The notes beneath the pieces were generated by a model. That model was not told where the DNA came from and did no database searches. It saw nothing but the letters and a program-made list of their open reading frames with translations. A DNA stretch of 64,000 nt from the NCBI GenBank assembly GCA_947475525.1, contig CANJMI010000004.1:1-64000 (forward strand). Direction: 5' to 3'. How positions within the stretch are numbered: position 1 is the stretch's first letter; every line of letters begins with the position of its first letter. The position numbers were made by a program, and so were the translations under genes. Positions 16,500 to 25,799 of the stretch are shown in pieces. The DNA comes from Polyangiaceae bacterium. GTDB taxonomy: Bacteria; Myxococcota_A; Polyangia; Polyangiales; Polyangiaceae.

Positions 16500-17854
16500 G
16501 CCGAATGTCCTCTTCCGAGCAGGGGGATGCCGCGCGGTCCGCCGATGTGGGAGCCGCGCTCGAAAATCTTTTGGCCAGCGAGCCAGGTGCCGTGCACGCG
16601 ACCGCGAAACTCGCGACCGAGGTAAGGCGAGATCGCGTGGCGCTGAAACAGGTGCGCGCTCGTCAGGGTAAAGCGCTCGTCAGGGTCCCAAAGTACGAAA
16701 TCGGCCGCGAATCCTGGGGCGATTCGACCTTTTCTCTCGCCGAGTCCCGCCAGCTCCGCGGGTTTTCGGCACATCCAGCGCGCGACGTCTTCGAGCGACG
16801 CGCCGCGTGCCGAGGCCTCCGTCCAAATCGCAGGCAAGCCCCACCCGAGCGAAGCGATGCCGCCCCACGCGTCCATGAAATCTCCGCGCTCGGGGACTTT
16901 CAGCTCGGGGGTGCAGGGCGAGTGATCGCTGACGACGAGGTCGATGATGCCGCTCGAGAGTCCACGCCACAGGCCCTCGCGGTTGTGCTCTTCGCGAATC
17001 GGCGGCGCGCACTTGAACGCGGTCGCACCGTCGGCGATGTCTTCGGCGCGTAGGCAAAGATAGTGCGGGCACGACTCGACGGAGAACGGCAAGCCCTCGC
17101 GCTTCGCGTCAGCGATCATCGGTAACGCGCCCGCAGCCGAGAGGTGAACGACGTGGACGCGGCACTCGGTTTCGCGGCACAGGCGCACCATCCTTGCGAT
17201 GGCCGCCTCCTCCCACGCGGCCGGACGCGAGGCCAGGTAATGCGCGTAGGTTGTGCGGGGCGACGAGGGCTCGGAGGTCGCGAGCTCGAGCTCCGCGTGC
17301 ACGAGGAGGGGCATGCCCGAATCGCGAAGCTCGGGCATCGCCGCGCGGAGGTGCTCTTCGCGGCAGTCCGGAAAATCATCGATGCCGGAGTGAACCATGA
17401 AGGCTTTGCAGCCGAGCGCGCCCGCTTTCGCCATGGCGGTCAGCTCCCCACCGCGTGAATTCGCGGGGACGACTCCACCCCAGAATCCGACGTCGACCCA
17501 TAGTTTTTGTTGGGTCGCCGCGAGTTTTTGTCGCAAGGCGTCGGCGCTCGTCGTCACCGGAATGCAATTGAGCGGCATGTCGACGAGGGTCGTCACGCCT
17601 CCGGCCGCGGCCGCGCGCGTTCCCGTCTCGAAGCCTTCCCACTCGGTGCGACCGGGCTCGTTCAGGTGCACGTGGCAATCGACGAGGCCCGGCATGAGCA
17701 CGAGGTCGCCGAGGTCTTCGACGTCGGCGGCGAGGGCGCGCGGGTCACTCGGCGCGAGGACCGCCGCAATCGTTCCGCCGTCGAGCACGACCACCCGATC
17801 GCTGAGGCCGTCGTCCCCGAGCACGCGCTTGCTTCGGATCGCTCGTTCGTTCAC
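16496..17854 (-). CDS. allB: Allantoinase AllB
   Basis: Cyclic amidohydrolase opening the allantoin ring to give allantoate. The 452-residue product carries the complete binuclear metal set: His61 and His63 (DCHVHLNEPG), Lys150 in GCKAFMVHSG as the carbamylated lysine, His186 (LLVHAE), His237 (HVVHLS) and Asp310 (VVSDHSPC). Length and order match AllB rather than dihydropyrimidinase. It starts with GTG at 17854, first gene of the minus-strand urate operon, and is divergent from the PuuD-like gene, with 101 bases between them that probably hold both promoters. No regulator gene is adjacent. Confidence 0.95.
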   Translation of the reverse strand: MNERAIRSKRVLGDDGLSDRVVVLDGGTIAAVLAPSDPRALAADVEDLGDLVLMPGLVDCHVHLNEPGRTEWEGFETGTRAAAAGGVTTLVDMPLNCIPVTTSADALRQKLAATQQKLWVDVGFWGGVVPANSRGGELTAMAKAGALGCKAFMVHSGIDDFPDCREEHLRAAMPELRDSGMPLLVHAELELATSEPSSPRTTYAHYLASRPAAWEEAAIARMVRLCRETECRVHVVHLSAAGALPMIADAKREGLPFSVESCPHYLCLRAEDIADGATAFKCAPPIREEHNREGLWRGLSSGIIDLVVSDHSPCTPELKVPERGDFMDAWGGIASLGWGLPAIWTEASARGASLEDVARWMCRKPAELAGLGERKGRIAPGFAADFVLWDPDERFTLTSAHLFQRHAISPYLGREFRGRVHGTWLAGQKIFERGSHIGGPRGIPLLGRGHSA

Positions 17855-17955
17855 AGACCGAGCTTTCTACCACTCCTTTGACGCCGCACGCACTCGCGAA
17901 AAACGACTCGATTCCTGTGCCTTTGGGGCCCGATCGAAGCGATACTCCGCGCCCC
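17855..17955. promoter_or_regulatory. Divergent control region of the urate locus
   Basis: This 101-bp gap separates the start codons of allB (minus) and the PuuD-type gene (plus), so the promoters of both arms must lie here or reach into the genes. I could not pick out a convincing -35/-10 pair or palindromic operator on either strand. The function is inferred from position only. Confidence 0.4.
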
Positions 17956-19560
17956 GTGAGTGACCTTATCGAGCTGCTAAGCGTTGCCCTCCGCTGGACG
18001 CATGTGTTCGCCGCCATTCTTTGGGTGGGCGCGACGTACCTGTTCAACTTCATGGAGAAGAGTCTCGAGCGCGATGCGTCAACGCCGGAGAATGTGCGGG
18101 GCCGCCTGTGGATGGTGCACGGCGGCGGCTTTTACTTCGTCGAAAAGCAGAAGCGGCTCGAGGGCAAGTACGGCACGCTCCACTGGTTCAAGTACGAGTC
18201 CGCCACCACCTGGGTCAGCGGCGCCATTCTGATAGCGGTGAGCTATTACCATGGCGGATTGCTCGTCGAGCCGGGGCAGAGCTTCAGCGCCGGCGCGATT
18301 GCCGGGCTACTGACGATCTTTGGCGGCTGGCTCATCTACGACCTCTTGGTTCGCTCGCCGATTGGACGAAACGAGCTGTTCGTCGCGGCTCTTGGCTGGG
18401 TCTCGTTCGTGGCTGCGAGTTATTTTCTGCGTGCGTGGCTCTCGCCGCGGGCGGTGCTGATCCACATCGGCGCGATGATCGGCACGATCATGGCCGCAAA
18501 CGTCTGGATGCGAATCCTTCCGACGCAGCGCAAGATGCTCGCCGCTCTCCTGGCGGGCAACGAGATCCCGCCCAATCTCTCCGCCACCGGACCGCTGCGC
18601 TCGAAGCAGAACAGTTACCTCGCGATCCCGCTCGTTTTGCTGATGATCACGAACCACGCGCCGATGATCGTCGGCAGTCCGCGGATGCATTGGTGGATCG
18701 GCGGCTTGTTCCTTATCGGCTTCGCTGTCGCGCGGGTGTTTCGCGGTCCGACTCACGCCGGCGAGGGCGCGCCCGCGAAGAACTCGGACGGGACAATGGT
18801 GCATGCGGCGCTCGCGCTCGGGCTGCTTGCGGCGTCGTTCGTCATCGGCTTCCGCGCGGCGGGCAAGACGGTGGTCGCGTCCCCTCCGGTCGCTCCGCCA
18901 AAGAAAGCGGCGACCGTAGGCGCGCCCGCAAAAAACGGCGTTTTTGGAGCGGCGACGCTTCGCGGCACGGTGACGCTCGTGGGTGCGGTGCCCGAGCCCG
19001 AGCCTTGGGGCGGCGCAAAGAACGACGAGTGCCGCTCCTTGCGCGAGGCCACGCTCGCACGCGTTCGCGCGCAAGGCGGCAAGCTCGCCGACGTGTTCGT
19101 CTACGTGTCGGCAGGCCTACCCGAGGGGACCTACGATGTGCCGAAAACTCCGGTGGTCCTCGACCAGAAGAACTGCGAGTTCACCCCGCGCGTCTTTGGT
19201 TTGGTCGCCGGGCAGGCGCTTCGCCTCGGCAACAACGATGCCTTCCTCCACAACGTGAGCTCACCCGAATTCAATCAAGCCTTCCTCCGCGGAGCCACGC
19301 GCGACGTTGAGCTCGAATCGCCGGGCGTCGTCACGACGATCAAGTGCGACGTCCACCCGTGGATGCGCGCCTACGCCGGCGTCGTCGAGCACCCGTTTTT
19401 TGCGGTGACGGGCGAAGACGGCTCGTTCGAGATAAGCACACTTCCCGATGGTGAACTTACCATCGCCGCGTGGCATGAAACACTCGGTACGACCGAAGCG
19501 CGGGTCCAAGCCACTGCGACCAAGCCGCGGACAATCGAGCTCACGCTCGCGTCGAAATGA
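17956..19560 (+). CDS. puuD: PuuD-type membrane urate oxidase with C-terminal cupredoxin domain
   Basis: The N-terminal part (about 300 residues from the GTG at 17956) is the integral-membrane urate hydroxylase domain of PuuD, which makes 5-hydroxyisourate: LRWTHVFAAILWVGATYLFN, GGGFYFVEKQKR, LHWFKYESATTWVSG, and about eight helices. Known PuuD proteins end in a cytochrome c domain. Here no CxxCH is present. Residues about 332-534 instead contain a cupredoxin-like fold with a type 1 copper ligand set, His432 (FLHNV), Cys464, His467 and Met470 (KCDVHPWM), then a short carboxypeptidase-regulatory-like strand unit (GSFEISTLPDGEL). The GTG is chosen because it starts just before helix 1. A TTG at 17878 would add 26 polar residues. 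Urate oxidation with electron transfer to copper is inferred. Confidence 0.88.
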   Translation: MSDLIELLSVALRWTHVFAAILWVGATYLFNFMEKSLERDASTPENVRGRLWMVHGGGFYFVEKQKRLEGKYGTLHWFKYESATTWVSGAILIAVSYYHGGLLVEPGQSFSAGAIAGLLTIFGGWLIYDLLVRSPIGRNELFVAALGWVSFVAASYFLRAWLSPRAVLIHIGAMIGTIMAANVWMRILPTQRKMLAALLAGNEIPPNLSATGPLRSKQNSYLAIPLVLLMITNHAPMIVGSPRMHWWIGGLFLIGFAVARVFRGPTHAGEGAPAKNSDGTMVHAALALGLLAASFVIGFRAAGKTVVASPPVAPPKKAATVGAPAKNGVFGAATLRGTVTLVGAVPEPEPWGGAKNDECRSLREATLARVRAQGGKLADVFVYVSAGLPEGTYDVPKTPVVLDQKNCEFTPRVFGLVAGQALRLGNNDAFLHNVSSPEFNQAFLRGATRDVELESPGVVTTIKCDVHPWMRAYAGVVEHPFFAVTGEDGSFEISTLPDGELTIAAWHETLGTTEARVQATATKPRTIELTLASK

Positions 19561-19570
19561 GCGCTCGAAC

Positions 19571-20821
19571 GTGACGACGAATGCGGCCGGCAGGCCCGGC
19601 ATCGCGCTCGAGAATCCAGCATTTCGCGCGTATTTGCTCGCGCGACTGTTCGGCATGCTCGGCTTTCAGATGCAGGGCGTGGCCGTCGGTTGGCAGGTCT
19701 ACGAGCTGACGGGCGACCCGCTCTGTCTCGGCTATGTAGGCCTCGCGCAGTTCGCGCCGTCGATCGTGCTGTCGCTGATCGCGGGAGATGTCGCCGACAG
19801 ATTCGAGCGCCGTCGCCTCTTGATGTTCTGTTACGGCATCCTCGCTGCGTGCACGGCGGCGCTCGCGTGGATCGCGCGATCGCCCTCCCCGGATGTCGCG
19901 TGGATCTACACCGTGCTCGTGGTCGTGGGGATCGGCCGCGCCTTCGCGGGTCCAGCGGCCCAGGCGCTCGTTCCGAATCTCGTGCCGCCCGAACAGTTCC
20001 CGAACGCGGTCGCGTGGAGCTCGTCCACGTGGCACATCGCTGTCGTCGCGGGGCCGGCCGTCGGCGGGCTGGTCTACGCGGCATCGAGCTCGGCCATCGT
20101 GTACGTGGTCGCCGCGGCCTTGCAGCTCGTCGCGCTCTTTGCCATCGGTGCGCTCCCTATCCCGAAGGTCCTGCCGCCGGCCGCCGGGCGTTCCGTGAAA
20201 CGGCTCCTCGCCGGGCTCGAGTTCGTTTGGCAAAAGAAGGTAATCCTGGGAGCGATCTCGCTCGACATGTTCGCGGTCCTCCTCGGCGGCGCGGTCGCCC
20301 TTCTGCCTGTCTACGCAAAGGACATCCTCCACACGGGCCCGACGGGCCTCGGGATCCTTCGCAGTGCACCCGCGCTCGGGGCCACGGTGATGTCCCTCGT
20401 GCTCGCGTTTCGTCCGATTCAGCGGCGCACCGGGCTCGTGATGTTCGGGGGCGTATTCGTGTTCGGTCTGGCCACGATCGTCTTCGGCTTGTCTCACAAT
20501 TTCGGCGTGTCACTCGCCGCGTTGGTCGTGCTCGGCGCGGCCGATATGGTCAGCGTGTTCGTGCGGTCGAACCTCGTGCAGCTCGCGACTCCCGACGAGA
20601 TGAGGGGTCGGGTGAGCGCGGTAAACCTCGCCTTCATCGGGGTGTCCAACGAGCTCGGCGAGTTTGAATCGGGCGCAGTCGCGGCCTGTCTCGGGACGGT
20701 GGCCTCCGTCGTGATTGGCGGGGTCGGGTCGTGCGTGATCGTGGGGCTGTGGATGGTGCTCTTCCCACAGCTTCGCCGCATCGACAAACTCGAGCCCGCG
20801 TCGCTCGCCTCCGGCGTCTGA
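19571..20821 (+). CDS. MFS exporter (EntS/MFS_3-like)
   Basis: Predicted 416-residue inner-membrane secondary transporter with twelve hydrophobic helices. The N-terminal MFS signature loop is GDVADRFERRRLLMFC, and the second-half loop DEMRGRVSAVNLAF is typical of the EntS-like subgroup, which contains siderophore and drug exporters. It starts at GTG 19571, only 10 bases after the urate oxidase gene, so the two may be cotranscribed. No siderophore genes are nearby, so the substrate is unknown. It ends 3 bases before the convergent outer-membrane channel gene. Confidence 0.88.
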   Translation: MTTNAAGRPGIALENPAFRAYLLARLFGMLGFQMQGVAVGWQVYELTGDPLCLGYVGLAQFAPSIVLSLIAGDVADRFERRRLLMFCYGILAACTAALAWIARSPSPDVAWIYTVLVVVGIGRAFAGPAAQALVPNLVPPEQFPNAVAWSSSTWHIAVVAGPAVGGLVYAASSSAIVYVVAAALQLVALFAIGALPIPKVLPPAAGRSVKRLLAGLEFVWQKKVILGAISLDMFAVLLGGAVALLPVYAKDILHTGPTGLGILRSAPALGATVMSLVLAFRPIQRRTGLVMFGGVFVFGLATIVFGLSHNFGVSLAALVVLGAADMVSVFVRSNLVQLATPDEMRGRVSAVNLAFIGVSNELGEFESGAVAACLGTVASVVIGGVGSCVIVGLWMVLFPQLRRIDKLEPASLASGV

Positions 20822-20824
20822 GCG

Positions 20825-22381
20825 TCAGTAAGCCGCGTCGGAAAAGACGCCGCTCGACGGTGCGCCTGCCGTCGCGAGTCGCGGTGCAAGCAGCGCCGCG
20901 TGTTGGTCGAGCAACCGGCCGGCGAGGTGGTCGCGGAGGAGCGCTTGCTGCAACCTGTCGACCCGCGCGCGAGCGACGCGCAAGGCCGCCGCTCGGAGCT
21001 CATCTTCGGCTTGCAGTACCTGAAGCGCGGTCGAAGAACCCGTCAAAAAGCGTTGTTTTTCCGCATCGAGCTGCTTCTCCGCGAGGGCAAGCGTGCGCTC
21101 GCCGAGGTCGGCTCGAAGGCGAGCACCGTCCTCCCGCAAGAGCGCCGTGCGCAGCTCACTCAGCACTTGTTGACGGCGCTCTTCGAGGCGCGATTCCGCA
21201 AGCTCGATCGCCATGTTCGCGCGACCGATATCCGCGTGACGGCGACCCGGATCGAGCGGCGCGTCGAAGGAGAGCCCCGCGTGCGCGCTCACGGCGCCGA
21301 AGGTCACGAGCTGTTCGAGTGCGGCACCTGCGTCCGCGCTCCCAAGCCCATCGACTTGCACGTAGGCGCTCGCGTCGAGGCGTGGTCGGTTCGCGTCCCC
21401 CGCCGATGCGCGTTGAACGCGGGCCGAGTCGATGGCGGCTCTGAGATCGCCGAGGTCAGGAGAGACTTCGAGTGCATCGCGTTCGAGAGTCGCGGGGGGA
21501 GTTGGCGGCGCGTCGGGGCCCTCTTCGCTCGGCGCTCCGAGGTCGGCGGCTCGCGCGAGCGTACCCATCCGTGCGGCGAGCGCGACGCGTTGACGTGCGG
21601 CCTCTGCCCTCGCCGTCACGACGTCTTCTTCGCGTGCAGCCACCCGAGTCTGGAAAGGGAGCGCATCGACGGGGGCGAGCGAGCCCGTGCGGACACGTTC
21701 TTCCGCTCGGTCGCGTTGTTCGATGGCGAGATCCCGCGATTGCGCTTGGATTCGGAGCGCTTCCACGCCGTACCAAAACTCCCAATAGGCGACGCGTACA
21801 TCGCGAACGAGCCCGCTTGCGATGCGTTCGGCGGCACGGCCCGTCTGGGTGACTTGGCTCCGCGCGATGTTCAAACCGGCAAGGGTTACGACCTCGCCCG
21901 AGCCCCGCAAAAGTGGCTGCGTGAACCCCGCGCGCGCCGATAGAGACACCGTGGGAGCGAACCCGTTAGGCGCGATCCCGATGAAGGAGAACGAGGAGGT
22001 CGGCGTGAACCCGCGTTGCCACGCGCTACGAACGCTGAAGTTGAGTTCGGTGCCGAATTGAAGTCGCTTCTGAAGTTGGGTTGTCTGGTCGACGCCATAC
22101 ACCTCACCTACGGTGTTCGCCCCGTTGACGAGTCGCGGCGAGCTTGTGCGGGTGGCTCCAGCGTCGACGGAGAGGGTCCACGGATAGCGCGCATGTTCGC
22201 CCGCGACGTTCCAGCGGGCATCTTTCACTTGCACGAGGGCCGCACGCAGCGCGGGGTTCAAGTCCACGGCTTGGGCCAGCGCGAACGCCTCGGTGAGGGG
22301 CGTTTGCGCAGCGTCATCGGCCTGGCTCACCCGGGGCGCGAACAGCACGATCGCTGATAAAACACAGGAAAATCTATTCAT
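20825..22381 (-). CDS. TolC-family outer membrane efflux channel
   Basis: The 518-residue secreted protein starts with MNRFSCVLSAIVLFAPRVSQA, a Sec signal. Two homologous halves each show long amphipathic helices with heptads (for example ARSQVTQTGRAAERIASGLVRDVRVAYWE and EKQLDAEKQRFLTGSSTALQVL), the hallmark of OEP/TolC channels. The ATG at 22381 overlaps the stop of the upstream permease gene by 8 bases. A start at 22393 is also possible. It is the last gene of a complete tripartite efflux operon and would form its outer-membrane duct. Confidence 0.92.
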   Translation of the reverse strand: MNRFSCVLSAIVLFAPRVSQADDAAQTPLTEAFALAQAVDLNPALRAALVQVKDARWNVAGEHARYPWTLSVDAGATRTSSPRLVNGANTVGEVYGVDQTTQLQKRLQFGTELNFSVRSAWQRGFTPTSSFSFIGIAPNGFAPTVSLSARAGFTQPLLRGSGEVVTLAGLNIARSQVTQTGRAAERIASGLVRDVRVAYWEFWYGVEALRIQAQSRDLAIEQRDRAEERVRTGSLAPVDALPFQTRVAAREEDVVTARAEAARQRVALAARMGTLARAADLGAPSEEGPDAPPTPPATLERDALEVSPDLGDLRAAIDSARVQRASAGDANRPRLDASAYVQVDGLGSADAGAALEQLVTFGAVSAHAGLSFDAPLDPGRRHADIGRANMAIELAESRLEERRQQVLSELRTALLREDGARLRADLGERTLALAEKQLDAEKQRFLTGSSTALQVLQAEDELRAAALRVARARVDRLQQALLRDHLAGRLLDQHAALLAPRLATAGAPSSGVFSDAAY

Positions 22382-23597
22382 GGCGCAGCGCATCGATGGG
22401 GTTCATGCGGGCGGCCCGACGCGCGGGAAAAAAACCAAACGCGACACCGACGACAAACGAAAACGCGAAGGCGATAACGACGATCTCGGGCATCACGCGG
22501 AACGGGAACTTCAACGCGCGCCCCGCCGCGTAGGAGCCGCCGAGACCGAGCACCATCCCGATGACGCCGCCGAAAAGCGAGAGCATCACGGCTTCCACGA
22601 GGAACTGCAGGAGCACCTCGTGGGCGCGCGCGCCGATGGCGAGGCGTATGCCGATCTCACGGGTTCGCTCGGTCACCGATACGAGCATGATGTTCATGAT
22701 GCCGATGCCGCCGACGACGAGGCTTACCGCGGCAACTGCGCCGAGCAGGGCGGTGAGCGCGCCCGTCACGCTGGAGAGCGTCTCCGAGATCTCTTTCATG
22801 TCGCGTACGGAGAAGTCATCCGGTGCGCCGTAAGGCAATTTGCGTCGCTCGCGCATCAGCAGCCCGAGTTGCTCTTTCACTTTAGGGATCGCCGCATCGC
22901 TCGTTGCCGAGAGCGAGATCGCGCCGACATCGTGGCTCCCAAGAATGCGCCGCTGGAACGTGGCGAGCGGAATGAGGACAAAGTCATCTTGGTCCATTCC
23001 GAACGTGTTCTGCCCTTTCGGTTGCGTCGTACCGATAACGCGGCAGGCGATTTTGCCGACGCGAACCGTGGCGTCGATCGGATCCTGCTGACCGAAGAGC
23101 TGCCGCTGAACCGTCGGCCCAAGGATGCAGGCAGGCGTGCCGCCCTGGCTTTCGACCTCGTTAAAGATGCGGCCGGTGCCGATCTTGAGATCGCGCACCG
23201 TGAAGTAGTCGTTCGTCGCGCCGGTGAGAGTCGAGCTCCAATTTTGGTTGGCGTAGACGACGAGCATCCCGCGACCCGATGAAGGGGCCACCGTCGCGAC
23301 CGAGGGAATTTGCGCGAGGATCGCCCGCGCGTCGTCGAGGGTGAGTGAGCTTGCGCCGACACTCGCGCCGCCGCGCCGCTCGGCGCCAGGGACCACGGTG
23401 AGCATGTTGACGCCCATCTTGGCTACGTCGGCTGTGACGCGGTCGGTCGCACCTTGTCCGAGCGTCACGAGCATGATCACCGCGCCGACACCGATCACGA
23501 TGCCGAGGGTCGTCAGCACCGAGCGCATCATGTTGCGACGAATTTCGCGGAACGCCATGACGAGCGTCGACGCGAACATCCAAAGGGCCTCCTTCAC
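22374..23597 (-). CDS. MacB-type ABC transporter permease
   Basis: The 407-residue FtsX/MacB permease has one N-terminal helix (SVLTTLGIVIGVGAVIMLVTLG), a large periplasmic domain (about 60-280) and three C-terminal helices with the conserved IGIMNIMLVSVTERTREIGIRLAIGA coupling segment. The ATPase is encoded separately, so this corresponds to the membrane half of E. coli MacB. The ATG at 23597 overlaps the ATPase stop by 4 bases. Such pumps work as mechanotransmitters that drive cargo from periplasm through a TolC channel. Confidence 0.94.
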   Translation of the reverse strand: MKEALWMFASTLVMAFREIRRNMMRSVLTTLGIVIGVGAVIMLVTLGQGATDRVTADVAKMGVNMLTVVPGAERRGGASVGASSLTLDDARAILAQIPSVATVAPSSGRGMLVVYANQNWSSTLTGATNDYFTVRDLKIGTGRIFNEVESQGGTPACILGPTVQRQLFGQQDPIDATVRVGKIACRVIGTTQPKGQNTFGMDQDDFVLIPLATFQRRILGSHDVGAISLSATSDAAIPKVKEQLGLLMRERRKLPYGAPDDFSVRDMKEISETLSSVTGALTALLGAVAAVSLVVGGIGIMNIMLVSVTERTREIGIRLAIGARAHEVLLQFLVEAVMLSLFGGVIGMVLGLGGSYAAGRALKFPFRVMPEIVVIAFAFSFVVGVAFGFFPARRAARMNPIDALRHE

Positions 23598-24310
23598 GCG
23601 GCTGCTCCGCGTTCGTCTTTTTCGATGCGACCATCACGAAACGTAACGGTGCGTGATGCAAATTGAGCGACGTCCGACTCATGGGTCACGACGATGATCG
23701 TGATGCCGCGGTCCCGATTGAGCGCACGGAGGAGGTGCATGATTTCGAGTTTTCGGGCGCTGTCGAGGTTGCCCGTTGGCTCGTCGGCGAGAAGCAGCGA
23801 AGGCGCGGTCACCATGGCCCTCGCGATCGCCACACGCTGTTGTTGCCCTCCGGAGAGCTCGGCGGGCGTGTGCAATTCGCGGCCTTGCAAGCCCACGTCG
23901 GCGAGGGCCTTGGCCGCGAGGGTCCGGCGTTCGGCGGTCGGTAAGCCGCGGTAGACGAGGGGCAACTCGACGTTCTCGAGGGCGGTCGTCCGCGCGAGCA
24001 GATTGAAGCCTTGAAAGACGAATCCGAGGTAGTGCCGGCGGATCAGCGCGAGCTGGTCGAGGGTCGTGTTGGCGAGGTCGACGCCGCGAAAATAATACGA
24101 GCCGCTCGTCGGGCGATCGAGGCACCCAAGGAGGTTCATGCAGGTGGATTTGCCTGAGCCGCTCGGCCCCATGACAGCCACGAAATCTCCGTTCGCGATC
24201 GTGAGATCAACTCCGTCGAGCGCGCGCACTTCCGACTCACCGCTGCCGTAGATCTTGAAGACGTCCCGCATCACGATGAGCGGCGCGCCTCTGTCGTCCG
24301 GCCCGCTCAC
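23594..24310 (-). CDS. MacB/LolD-type ABC ATPase
   Basis: The 238-residue ATPase partner of the MacB-like permease. Walker A is GPSGSGKST, the signature is LSGGQQQRVAIARAM, Walker B is LLLADEPTGNLDS, and the H-loop His is in VVTHE. The type VII ABC landmark FQGFNLL follows the Q-loop. The GTG at 24310 overlaps the adaptor stop as GTGA and is preferred to an internal ATG. Longer upstream starts fall inside the adaptor gene. Confidence 0.93.
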   Translation of the reverse strand: MSGPDDRGAPLIVMRDVFKIYGSGESEVRALDGVDLTIANGDFVAVMGPSGSGKSTCMNLLGCLDRPTSGSYYFRGVDLANTTLDQLALIRRHYLGFVFQGFNLLARTTALENVELPLVYRGLPTAERRTLAAKALADVGLQGRELHTPAELSGGQQQRVAIARAMVTAPSLLLADEPTGNLDSARKLEIMHLLRALNRDRGITIIVVTHESDVAQFASRTVTFRDGRIEKDERGAAA

Positions 24311-25581
24311 TTGGCCTCTTCGACGTCGATGACCACCGCGGCGTTGTCCCCGAGGTCGCCACCGGTGACTTCGGTGCGCGTGCCGTCGGTCGCGCCGAGC
24401 GTGACGCGTACGACGGCGGGTCTTCCGTCCACAAGGATCCACACGTGGGGCTCTTTCGGGACGTCGGTACGCGGCGCCTCACGCGAGGAGCCTCCGAAGA
24501 GCCCGCTGCGACGGCGGGACGCATCGTTCGGCGGGTTGAATCGCAGGGCGGCGCTCGGGACCGTAAGAACGCGCTCGTGCTTTTCGGCGACGATGGTAGC
24601 GGTCGCGGTCATGCCGGGACGCAGCTCGAGGCCCTTGTTCTCGACGGAGAGGATCGATTCGTAACTGACGACGTTTTGCTCGTTGCGCGGCTCATTGCGG
24701 ACGGAGAGCACGCCGGCGTCGAACTTCCGATTGGGGTAGGCATCGACCGTGAAGGTGGCGCGCTGGCCTTCTTTTGCGCGTCCGACGTCGGCTTCATCGA
24801 TGAAGGCCGTCAGCTGCATCCGCGTGAGGTCTTCGGTGACCTTGAACATCACCGGCGTCTGAAAGCCGGCCGTCACGGTTTGCCCAAGCTCGACCAAGCG
24901 GGCGAGGACGACGCCTTCGATGGGAGAGAGAATGGCCGTCTTTTCGAGGCGCGTGCGGGCCGAGGACAAGTTCGCTCCGGCCACCACGGCGGCGGCTTCG
25001 GTGCTCGCGACCTGGGCCTCGGCACGTTCGGCCGCTGCGCGCGCGGCTTCGAGTTCGCGTTCAGAAACCAGACCGAGCTTCGATTGCTCTTCGGCTCGGA
25101 GCCGCGCTTGGCGCATCTCGTCGCGAGTCGCTTTCGCGGTGCGAATCGCAGCCGCAGCTTCGGTCAATTGAGCGGCTGCTTGATCGACCGCGGCCTTCGA
25201 CGTTTGCGGGTCGATCACCGCGAGGACCTGGCCTAGCAACACGTGGTCGTTGAAGTCCGCGTGCAGCTCGATGACCTTGCCGGAGACCTCGGCGCCGACC
25301 TCCACCGTCTTGAGTCCGCTCAAGGTGCCCGTGGCGACGATCGTGACTTGAAGGTCGGTGCGCGTGACCTCGGCGGTTACCCATTTCGGGCCCAACGGCT
25401 TGGTGCTGCGACGCCACGCCGCGAATGCGCCTGCGACGCCCAGGAGGACCAGCAGCCATACCGTTCGCCGCATCCAGCGCCGCATCGGGGAGGACGCCGC
25501 CGATGCGAGCAGCGCCACAAGCTTCGGGTCGGGCTGGGGGATCGGGGGCGACGGCGGGGCGAAATCGGGCACCGTGCTCAC
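24307..25581 (-). CDS. MacA-type periplasmic adaptor (HlyD family)
   Basis: Membrane-fusion protein linking the MacB-like permease to the outer-membrane channel. It has one N-terminal helix (WLLVLLGVAGAFAAW), a biotinyl-lipoyl half motif (VEVGAEVSGKVIELHADFND), an alpha-hairpin rich in Ala, Glu and Arg, a second lipoyl half (ILSPIEGVVLARLVELGQTV), then beta-barrel and membrane-proximal domains. The start is uncertain. GTG 25581 and TTG 25623 both fit and neither has an ideally placed ribosome-binding site. It is the first gene of a four-gene operon (adaptor-ATPase-permease-channel) joined by overlapping codons. Confidence 0.92.
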   Translation of the reverse strand: MSTVPDFAPPSPPIPQPDPKLVALLASAASSPMRRWMRRTVWLLVLLGVAGAFAAWRRSTKPLGPKWVTAEVTRTDLQVTIVATGTLSGLKTVEVGAEVSGKVIELHADFNDHVLLGQVLAVIDPQTSKAAVDQAAAQLTEAAAAIRTAKATRDEMRQARLRAEEQSKLGLVSERELEAARAAAERAEAQVASTEAAAVVAGANLSSARTRLEKTAILSPIEGVVLARLVELGQTVTAGFQTPVMFKVTEDLTRMQLTAFIDEADVGRAKEGQRATFTVDAYPNRKFDAGVLSVRNEPRNEQNVVSYESILSVENKGLELRPGMTATATIVAEKHERVLTVPSAALRFNPPNDASRRRSGLFGGSSREAPRTDVPKEPHVWILVDGRPAVVRVTLGATDGTRTEVTGGDLGDNAAVVIDVEEAK

Positions 25582-25799
25582 GAAGGGTTCATGCGATTCC
25601 CTTGAAGCGAACGCAAGGGGCAACGGGAGTCGGGCCGCGGTCCCTTCGGCCCTTGGCGCATGAGTCGCTGGCGATCCACATGGATCGGCCTCTTGTCACC
25701 TGTACACCTACATAGGGACCTGATATCCGGGCCTTGCGTTTCAAGTGCGCTTGGCCCGAAAACTGCTCAGGGGCCGCCGACCCCACGGAGATGAAACCT

